DNA of 34,706 nt from Deferribacterales bacterium UBA4806 (GTDB lineage: Bacteria > Chrysiogenota > Deferribacteres > Deferribacterales > UBA228): positions 1 to 34,706 of the forward strand of contig DHGE01000028.1 in the NCBI GenBank assembly GCA_002402635.1. Reading direction: 5' to 3'. Below the pieces are notes generated by a model that saw only the letters and a list, made by a program, of their open reading frames with translations, did no database searches and was not told the origin of the DNA. Shown here piece after piece: positions 28,639 to 34,706 of the stretch (the first letter of the stretch is position 1; each line of letters starts with the position of its first letter). The position numbers were made by a program, and so were the translations under genes.

Positions 28639-30801
28639 CTATTGCTTCATAATACTTATGGCAGCTCCTCCACCAGGGGCTAGATGGAGGTTTAATTGGG
28701 ACCTTCTTGTTAAATTGCGAACCTTTCTAATATTGTAGTCAGTGGGATTGTCCTGCCAATCTGAATTATCTGTGTCCTCGTAGATGGTTGCAGTGTATCG
28801 TTTAATTGGGTCTAAAAAGTCTAATTTAATTGTAAAATTTCTTGGTTCCTCATTTGTTTTGCTACCTATAAACCAATTATCTGAGTTGCGGTCTTTTCTT
28901 GCAATTGTAATATATTTACCTATTTCACCGTTTAAAACTTTTGTTTCTTCCCAGTTAACTGGTACATCTCTAATAAATTGAAAAGCAGGGTGACCTTCAT
29001 AGTTTTCAACTAAATCAGCTGCCATTTGCACAGGGCTATATAAAACAACATATAATGACAATTGACCTGCCAATGTGGTTGGAACTCGACCATTATTAGG
29101 ATTACTTTTTCTTGATGTTAATTTTATGTCGAATATGCCAGGTGTGAAATCCATAGGCCCTGCAAGAAGTCTTGTATAGACAAGGGTAGTGATATGGTCT
29201 GGAGGATTGCCCCCACCTAAACTTCCACCAGAATTAAATTCTTGCCCTCTTGCTCCTTCAGCAGACATTAGATTTGGATATGTTCTTCTAAGACCTGTTG
29301 GCTTAATAGGCTCATGGACATCCATTGCAATTTTATAATTAGCAGCTTTTTTTGCCGTATTCACATAATGGTTAACCATATATTGGCCGTGATGATATTC
29401 ACCCCTTGGTATAATTGGTCCAACATAGCCACTTTTTACAGAGTGGAGATCGAGTGATTTCATCAGTCCATAAGCTTCATCTTGATGCTTTTCATAATTT
29501 TCTACAGAGGATGAAGTCTCATGGTGCATTATGATCTCAACACCTCTTGATTTGGCATATCTAACTACTTCCTCTAAATCGTAATCAGGATAAGGTGTTA
29601 CAAAATCAAAAGAGTGTTCCCTGTCTTTTTCATTTCTCCAGTATTCCCAACCTACATTCCAACCTTCAACAAGAACACCTTTAATATTATTTGCAGAAGC
29701 AAAATCTATATATTTTTTTGCATTTTCAGTTGTAGCCCCATGTTTTCCAGTAGGAGTTGGTGTAGTACTTAAAAAGGTTTCCATATCTTGAGTGCCTGCA
29801 TAGTCCCATGTTGAAAGACCTATATGCATCATCCACCATATACCAACATATTTCATAGGCATAATCCAGGACACATCTTTAATTTTTTGTGGTTCATTTA
29901 AATTAAGAATTAAATTAGATTCAACAAGCCCACCTGGAGTTTCGCTAATTTGTATTGATCTCCAGGGTGTATTAAAGGGAACTGTTTTGTTCACTTTGTA
30001 ATCTCTTCTATCTGTTCCAACTAAAAAACTTTTCATTGAGAGATTATCCTTATTTATTTTTAAAGTCATAGAAGAGTAGTCAACTAAAGCGGCTTCATGA
30101 AAACTTAAGTATAAATTGTTGTTAATTTTCATAGTAACAGGCGTTTCAACAGCATTTTCAGGGATATAAGAAGCAGCTAATTGAGTAGGATTATCTTTAT
30201 ATTGTAATGCATCAATTTCGGAAAATTTTGTGTGATTGTATAGATGTTCGTAGCTGTCCCAATCAGCTGGGATCCACCACACTTCATGATCACCTGTTAA
30301 TTTGAATGTCGTATTTTCTTCTAAAATATGCACTTCTGTTAGATTGCTTTGTTTTGGAATACTATATCTAAAGCCAATACCGTCATTATAAGCTCTAAAT
30401 ACTACATTGATCTTTCTACCTGGCTCATTTTCTTCCATTAAAAATATTGTCATTTTGTTGTAATTGTTTTTTATATTTTGTCTTTCTCCAATAGGCATCT
30501 CCCAATTATTATTAAAATGAGCTTTCTCTTTTCCGATAACTTTTAGATTTTCTGCTATTGGTGGCATATCTTTAAATAGAAAGCCTAACGTTGAAATATC
30601 TATTATTGTTATATTTTTATATATAACGTTGTAAGCCATTTCGCCCTTATCAGATATCAAAAAATTTATTACTATATTTTTGTTTGGTGAATTTATATTA
30701 TCAACTACTTTAAAGGCAGCACATAATGGTAAATTAGAAAGTACAAAAATAATGCATGTAATTACTGATATTCTAAAAATGTTTACTATAGATTTTTTCA
30801 T
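28639..30801 (-). CDS. GH97 family glycoside hydrolase (SusB-like alpha-glucosidase)
   Basis: 720 residues, the normal size for GH97. Signal peptide about 1-29 (IFRISVITCIIFVLSNLPLCAAF), so exported. An N-terminal beta-sandwich (about 30-310) precedes the TIM barrel (about 315-600) with KGVLVEGWNVGWEYW, VEIIMHHETSSS (about 423-434), MDVHEPIKPTGLRRTYPNLM and AEGARGQEF (about 513-521). The HE in MDVHEP and the HHETS glutamate are features of the inverting, SusB-type members; retaining members have a different residue pattern there. The probable reaction is alpha-glucoside hydrolysis in the periplasm. AAGGGG precedes ATG. It is alone, with no Sus transport genes near, which is unusual compared with Bacteroidota. 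Confidence 0.9.
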   Translation of the reverse strand: MKKSIVNIFRISVITCIIFVLSNLPLCAAFKVVDNINSPNKNIVINFLISDKGEMAYNVIYKNITIIDISTLGFLFKDMPPIAENLKVIGKEKAHFNNNWEMPIGERQNIKNNYNKMTIFLMEENEPGRKINVVFRAYNDGIGFRYSIPKQSNLTEVHILEENTTFKLTGDHEVWWIPADWDSYEHLYNHTKFSEIDALQYKDNPTQLAASYIPENAVETPVTMKINNNLYLSFHEAALVDYSSMTLKINKDNLSMKSFLVGTDRRDYKVNKTVPFNTPWRSIQISETPGGLVESNLILNLNEPQKIKDVSWIMPMKYVGIWWMMHIGLSTWDYAGTQDMETFLSTTPTPTGKHGATTENAKKYIDFASANNIKGVLVEGWNVGWEYWRNEKDREHSFDFVTPYPDYDLEEVVRYAKSRGVEIIMHHETSSSVENYEKHQDEAYGLMKSLDLHSVKSGYVGPIIPRGEYHHGQYMVNHYVNTAKKAANYKIAMDVHEPIKPTGLRRTYPNLMSAEGARGQEFNSGGSLGGGNPPDHITTLVYTRLLAGPMDFTPGIFDIKLTSRKSNPNNGRVPTTLAGQLSLYVVLYSPVQMAADLVENYEGHPAFQFIRDVPVNWEETKVLNGEIGKYITIARKDRNSDNWFIGSKTNEEPRNFTIKLDFLDPIKRYTATIYEDTDNSDWQDNPTDYNIRKVRNLTRRSQLNLHLAPGGGAAISIMKQ

Positions 30802-30841
30802 ATTAACCCCTTAAATTTTATAATTTATTTGCATTAAAACA

Positions 30842-30870
30842 ATGTTATTATTGTAATGATATTATGTCAA
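30842..30870 (-). promoter_or_regulatory. Promoter of the GH97 gene
   Basis: On the minus strand TTGACA (30865-30870), 17 bases, TAACAT (30842-30847), giving a leader of about 35 bases. Confidence 0.55.
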
Positions 30871-30921
30871 CCAAAAAACGATAATGTCTAATTTATGTTT
30901 TATTTTTTAATACAATATCTT

Positions 30922-30934
30922 AACTTCCGAAGTT
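30922..30934. repeat. Palindromic 13-bp unit, single, perfect
   Basis: AACTTCCGAAGTT followed by GAGAGATG, between the divergent GH97 and decarboxylase genes. It is the rightmost unit in the window. Confidence 0.8.
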
Positions 30935-30997
30935 GAGAGATGCATAAATTAGATATTGTAAAGGATCTTAAAATTTCATATAAAATTGTAATTGTCT

Positions 30998-32440
30998 ATG
31001 AGTACAGATAGTTACCACATGGATATTGAATCATTTAAAAAATATGGTTACAGCGTTATTGATGAAATAGCCGATTATTACAAACATTTAGAAGAGTACC
31101 CAGTTAGTCCTAACGTAAATTTTGGAGATATATTAGAAAAACTTCCCTTGAGCCCACCTGAGCATGGTGAGCCTTTTGAAAAGATTATAGAGGATGTAAA
31201 AAATATAGTTATTCCAGGCCTCACTCATTGGCAATCACCCAATTTTTTTGCCTTTTTCCCATCTAACACTTCCTTTCCATCAATTTTAGGTGAACTTTAT
31301 TCTGCAGCCTTTGGTGTGCAGGGCATGGTCTGGGCGACTTCTCCAGCTTGCACTGAATTAGAAATGCGCGTTATGGACTGGGTTGCAGAATTATTAAATT
31401 TGCCTGAAAAATTTATGTTTAAAGGCAGTGGTGGTGGGGTAATTGAAGATTCTGCATCAACTGCTGCACTTTGCGCAATTATTGCAGCAAGAGAATCTAA
31501 GAGTGACTATTCAACGAACAAATTAGGTGCTAGAATTCCATTAATTGCTTACCTCACAAAGCATACTCATTCATCAGTAATTAAAGGTTTAAAGGTAGCT
31601 GGTATTGGAGAGGAAAATATTCGTTATATTGATACAGATAGATTTTACGCAATGGACGTTGTAAATTTGGAAGAACACATTGAAATAGATATTTCAAAAG
31701 GCCTAATACCTTTTTTTGTTTGTGCCACAATAGGGACAACTTCGACAAATGCAGTTGATCCAGTGGCTTTAATTGGGGTGGTAGCTGAAAAATATAATTT
31801 GTGGCTTCATGTTGATGCAGCAATGGTAGGCACTGCTGCAATTTGTGATAAATACAAATATTTGCTTGATGGCCTTGAAAAGGCTAACAGCTTCTGCTTT
31901 AATCCTCATAAATGGATGTTTACAAATTTTGATTGTGACTGTTTCTTTGTTGATGACAGGAGGAAGCTTATAAGTGCATTAACTATAATGCCAGAGTATT
32001 TAAAAAATATTAAAGATAATAAAGGGACAGAGGTAATTGATTATAGAGATTGGCAGGTGTCTTTAGGTAGGAGGTTTAGATCTCTGAAGTTATGGTTCGT
32101 TATAAGATACTATGGGAAAGAGGGCTTGAGTTTCCATATAAATAAACATATTGAGCTAGCAAGGCTATTTGAAGAACTAGTTGCCAATTCACAGGATTTT
32201 GAAATTTTTGCAAAAAGAATAGTGAATTTAGTATGTTTTAGACACAAAAGGGGTAATAAATTTAATGAAAAATTGCTAAATGAAATAAACAAGACTGGCA
32301 AGGCTTATTTAAGTCATTCAAAAATAGATGATATTTTTTTCTTAAGATTCTGTGTAGGACAAACCTATACAGAAAAAGAACATGTAATAAATGCCTGGCA
32401 CATCATCCAAAATTGTGCTAATAAAATTAATCTTATTTAA
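30998..32440 (+). CDS. PLP-dependent aromatic-L-amino-acid-type decarboxylase
   Basis: 480 residues (group II decarboxylase family, usual 470-500). ATG 30998 is chosen over a TTG two codons upstream; ATG 31019 (MDIESFKKYG) is also possible because family members often begin there, and none has a good ribosome site. HWQSPNFFAFFPSNTSFPSILGEL, WATSPACTELEMRVMDWVAELLNLP and GGGVIEDSASTA are family motifs of substrate and cofactor binding; LWLHVDAAMVG supplies the PLP-binding Asp and NPHKWMFTNFDCD the Schiff-base Lys (near 305). It decarboxylates an aromatic amino acid (Tyr, Trp, Phe or DOPA; unresolved) to an amine in the cytoplasm. No amine transporter is adjacent. Confidence 0.92.
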   Translation: MSTDSYHMDIESFKKYGYSVIDEIADYYKHLEEYPVSPNVNFGDILEKLPLSPPEHGEPFEKIIEDVKNIVIPGLTHWQSPNFFAFFPSNTSFPSILGELYSAAFGVQGMVWATSPACTELEMRVMDWVAELLNLPEKFMFKGSGGGVIEDSASTAALCAIIAARESKSDYSTNKLGARIPLIAYLTKHTHSSVIKGLKVAGIGEENIRYIDTDRFYAMDVVNLEEHIEIDISKGLIPFFVCATIGTTSTNAVDPVALIGVVAEKYNLWLHVDAAMVGTAAICDKYKYLLDGLEKANSFCFNPHKWMFTNFDCDCFFVDDRRKLISALTIMPEYLKNIKDNKGTEVIDYRDWQVSLGRRFRSLKLWFVIRYYGKEGLSFHINKHIELARLFEELVANSQDFEIFAKRIVNLVCFRHKRGNKFNEKLLNEINKTGKAYLSHSKIDDIFFLRFCVGQTYTEKEHVINAWHIIQNCANKINLI

Positions 32441-32454
32441 AAATAATAAAATTG

Positions 32455-32463
32455 TGTTATAAT
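32455..32463 (+). promoter_or_regulatory. Extended -10 promoter of the CBS gene
   Basis: TGTTATAAT is an extended -10 element (TGnTATAAT) 15 bases after the decarboxylase stop and 25 bases before the CBS start; no good -35 is needed for this class. Confidence 0.5.
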
Positions 32464-32488
32464 ACACATATAAAATCTGGAGGTGTAC

Positions 32489-32938
32489 ATGAGTGCAAGT
32501 GTAAAAGATATTTTAAATAAAAAGGGAAGTAAAATATACTCTGTTAATGTTGGAGATACTGTTTTTCATGCTTTAGAAGTAATGGCAGATAAAAACATAG
32601 GCTGTCTTGTTGTTTTTGATAATGATAAAATTGTGGGAACTTTTTCAGAGCGAGATTATGCAAGAAAAGTTATATTAAGAGGCAAGTCTTCTAAAGAAAC
32701 AAAGGTTGGTGAGCTTATGAATAGAGATGTTTTGTATGTTACACCAAATGATACTGTTGAGGATTGCATGGCTTTAATGATTGCTAAAAAAACGAGACAT
32801 CTGTTAGTTATGGACAACCATAAGCTTGCAGGCCTTATTTCAATAGGAGATGTGGTTGCTCAAGTTATTAGTGATCATAAATTTGCAATAAAAGAATTAG
32901 AAAAATATATTACTGGAGATTTTGGAAGTACAACTTAG
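32489..32938 (+). CDS. CBS-domain pair protein
   Basis: 149 residues from ATG 32489; GTG two codons upstream is rejected because the GGAGGT ribosome site (32479-32484) overlaps it. It consists only of two CBS motifs (about 8-62 and 73-130): VFHALEVMADKNIGCLVVFDNDKIVGTFSERDYARKV and VEDCMALMIAKKTRHLLVMDNHKLAGLISIGDVV. Such Bateman modules bind adenosine nucleotides and usually regulate a partner; the partner is not evident. The gene converges with xerC and their ends overlap by four bases, so both strands code at 32935-32938. Confidence 0.92.
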   Translation: MSASVKDILNKKGSKIYSVNVGDTVFHALEVMADKNIGCLVVFDNDKIVGTFSERDYARKVILRGKSSKETKVGELMNRDVLYVTPNDTVEDCMALMIAKKTRHLLVMDNHKLAGLISIGDVVAQVISDHKFAIKELEKYITGDFGSTT

Positions 32939-33855
32939 TTTTTTCCTTTTGCCTTTGGGTGAGTTTTATCATAAGTATCTAATAATTTAACTAGATTTAG
33001 GTGAATGTACTTTTCTGTAGTGGAAAGGGACGAGTGTCCCAGTAATTCCTGAATGGACCTTAAATCTGCTCCATTTTCTAATAGGTGTGTAGCAAAGGTG
33101 TGCCTAATACTGTGCGGTGAATAGTATAGTGGCAAACCACATAGAGTTAAATACTTTTCTAAAATACGTCTTACGCTTCTGTCTGTTAGTCTCCCACCAT
33201 ATTTATTAATAAATAATTGATTACCATTTATTTCTTTATTCCCACATAGTGTATTTCTTTTTTTTATATAATCTGTTATTAAATCGATATGATAATCTGA
33301 AAGTGGAATTATCCGTTCTTTTTTACCCTTACCTAAAACGCGTAACCTTTTGCCTGTAAAATCAATATCGCTTATGTTTAAACTAATGAGTTCTGAAACT
33401 CTTAAGCCCGTTGCATAAAGAAGCTCTAATATGAGAGCATCGCGTAACCCAGAAATTTCACTTCTATCTGGTTTTGAAAGTAGCAGAAAGATGTCGTCAA
33501 TATTAAAAACATTAAAGAGTTTTTTTTCTTTTCTAGGGAATTTTAGTTGTTTAGCAGGGTTTTCTTCTAAAAAACCCTTTTTTATTAAAAATTTATAGAA
33601 TGATTTTAGAGATGCTATGTTGCGCTCTATTGTAGATTTTGAATATTCCTTATCAAAAAGATTAGCAACATATCCCCTTAGGATAAAAAATTCTATATCC
33701 TTGATCAAGGTTATATTCTCTTTATTTAAATAGGTTAATAAGGCTTGTAGATCACTGTTGTAAGCTTTAACAGTATGTTCACTAAAATGCCTCTCATCCA
33801 TCAAATATTGTAAAAATTTTTGGACCGCCTCTGCACAGGTTAAAGATTTATTCAT
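32935..33855 (-). CDS. xerC: XerC-like tyrosine recombinase
   Basis: 306 residues. N-terminal SAM-like core-binding domain (about 8-95, FLQYLMDERHFSEHTVKAYNSDLQALLTYL) and catalytic domain with all active-site residues: Arg in ATGLRVSEL (about 155), Lys in LGKGKKERIIPL, HSIRHTFATHLL (His and Arg about 245-249), LGHSSLSTTEKYIHL (His about 272, nucleophile Tyr about 281). This is the chromosome-dimer resolution type (XerC/XerD) acting at dif. Its start overlaps the trmFO stop by 4 bases; the trmFO-xerC order is also found in Firmicutes. XerC versus XerD or XerH is decided mainly by this linkage. No dif-like site is seen here. Confidence 0.9.
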   Translation of the reverse strand: MNKSLTCAEAVQKFLQYLMDERHFSEHTVKAYNSDLQALLTYLNKENITLIKDIEFFILRGYVANLFDKEYSKSTIERNIASLKSFYKFLIKKGFLEENPAKQLKFPRKEKKLFNVFNIDDIFLLLSKPDRSEISGLRDALILELLYATGLRVSELISLNISDIDFTGKRLRVLGKGKKERIIPLSDYHIDLITDYIKKRNTLCGNKEINGNQLFINKYGGRLTDRSVRRILEKYLTLCGLPLYYSPHSIRHTFATHLLENGADLRSIQELLGHSSLSTTEKYIHLNLVKLLDTYDKTHPKAKGKN

Positions 33856-34706
33856 ATTATTGTAGTCACATTTGCAATAAAAGATCGGAGATTTTCAAGG
33901 GCTCTTTCTGAATAGAGTATTTTTCGCTTTTTTTTATCTCTCACATAGATATCTAATGGGGGTAGCATATCAAAATGGAAGTTTGAGGGAACATAGTTTT
34001 TTTTACTGTATGTTAAATGGTAATTACTAATAGCATATAATGCAGTACCCATTGGAATATTAAATGACATATTATTTTCTTTAAATATTATATCATAGGC
34101 TGCAATAAGACCTGATGCGATTGATGCAAGATATCCTTCAACACCTGTTAATTGACCTGCAAAATATATGTTGTTGTTATTTTTGAGTGTAAAGTTTTTT
34201 CCTAGTATATTAGGACTATTAATATAAGTATTTCTGTGCATTGATCCTAAGCGCACAAATTCAGCATTTTTTAAAGCTGGTATTAACGAAAATACTTTTT
34301 TTTGCTCGCTATATATCATTTTTGTTTGGCACCCTACTAAATTGTAGGAGGATCCTAATGCGTTTTCTTTCCTTAATTGTAATACTGCATAAGGTCTTTT
34401 GCCATTAAATTTTAGGCCCACCGGTTTAAAGGGTCCAAAAAGTAGTGTATCTTTACCTCTTCTTGCTAATTCTTCAATGGGAAGGCAATCCTCAAAATAT
34501 TTTGGGTTCTCAAATTCTCTATATTTAACTGTTTCAGCACTTATTAATGCATTATAAAAGTTGTTAAATTCTTCTTCACTTATAGCACAATTTAGGTAAT
34601 CGGCCTCTCCTTTATCATACCTGCTTTGGAAAAATGCATATCTGTAATCTATGGAATCGGCACTTACAATGGGGGCAATGGCATCATAAAAGTAAAGATT
34701 TTCTCC
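33852..34706 (-). CDS. trmFO: TrmFO, folate/FAD-dependent tRNA U54 methyltransferase, 5' end outside window
   Basis: The frame is open to the right edge, so 284 C-terminal residues of about 440 are present; the N-terminal FAD-binding GxGxxG part lies outside. Visible motifs: ENLYFYDAIAPIVSADSID, FFQSRYDKGEADYLNC (conserved Cys), CLPIEELARRGKDTLLFGP, GKRPYAVLQLRKENA, YNLVGCQTKM, FVRLGSMHRNTYINSP, FAGQLTGVEGYLASIASGL. These identify TrmFO, which makes ribothymidine-54 in tRNA with methylene-tetrahydrofolate. It is the upstream gene of a coupled pair with xerC. Confidence 0.95.
   Translation of the reverse strand, partial: GENLYFYDAIAPIVSADSIDYRYAFFQSRYDKGEADYLNCAISEEEFNNFYNALISAETVKYREFENPKYFEDCLPIEELARRGKDTLLFGPFKPVGLKFNGKRPYAVLQLRKENALGSSYNLVGCQTKMIYSEQKKVFSLIPALKNAEFVRLGSMHRNTYINSPNILGKNFTLKNNNNIYFAGQLTGVEGYLASIASGLIAAYDIIFKENNMSFNIPMGTALYAISNYHLTYSKKNYVPSNFHFDMLPPLDIYVRDKKKRKILYSERALENLRSFIANVTTII

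Overview
This is about 34.7 kb of AT-rich chromosomal DNA from a Gram-negative bacterium with anaerobic-type metabolism. The evidence is lipoboxes, a TolC-type outer-membrane channel with a MacAB-like pump, and a single-chain pyruvate:ferredoxin oxidoreductase. Low GC and gene content suggest something like Deferribacterota, but that is an inference and no marker here proves it. Both ends cut genes: a radical SAM protein on the left and trmFO on the right.

Layout. 1-7.9 kb is housekeeping: radical SAM protein, MnmC-like methyltransferase, RlmI-like rRNA methyltransferase, cobT, a tRNA Gly-Cys-Phe cluster, and a minus-strand operon (Ppx/GppA phosphatase, DUF445 membrane protein, two tandem duplicate lipoproteins). 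8-11.6 kb is nifJ with a clear promoter and terminator. 11.8-13.6 kb is a large secreted protein with a degenerate rhodanese-like domain and a Pro/Ala linker. 13.9-19.7 kb is a tight five-gene tripartite efflux operon (TolC, MacA-like adaptor, ABC ATPase, two FtsX-type permeases).

19.7-31 kb is an accessory region and the most interesting part. It holds three near-identical copies and one decayed remnant of a signal-peptide/coiled-coil/transmembrane protein, a secreted ankyrin protein, a secreted glycine-zipper protein, two RelE-type toxin-antitoxin pairs, and a REP-associated-type (Y1, HUH) transposase. Through it run about 26 copies of a 13-bp palindrome, AACTTC(C/G)GAAGTT. Most lie in arrays with an exact 25-bp period (13-bp core plus 12-bp spacer). 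The transposase has a five-unit array directly upstream and one unit directly downstream, so the arrays look like a REP/RAYT-type system with unusual phased architecture. Arrays lie in both orientations, and one unit carries a paired change that restores perfect symmetry.

28.6-34.7 kb returns to ordinary genes: a GH97 glycosidase (minus strand), an aromatic-type PLP decarboxylase, a CBS-pair protein, and xerC-trmFO in a translationally coupled minus-strand pair.

Three secreted-protein genes (11839, 20601, 24775) share a layout: a strong GGAGG ribosome site, a single gene, and a strong GC-rich terminator. They look like independently and highly expressed envelope proteins.
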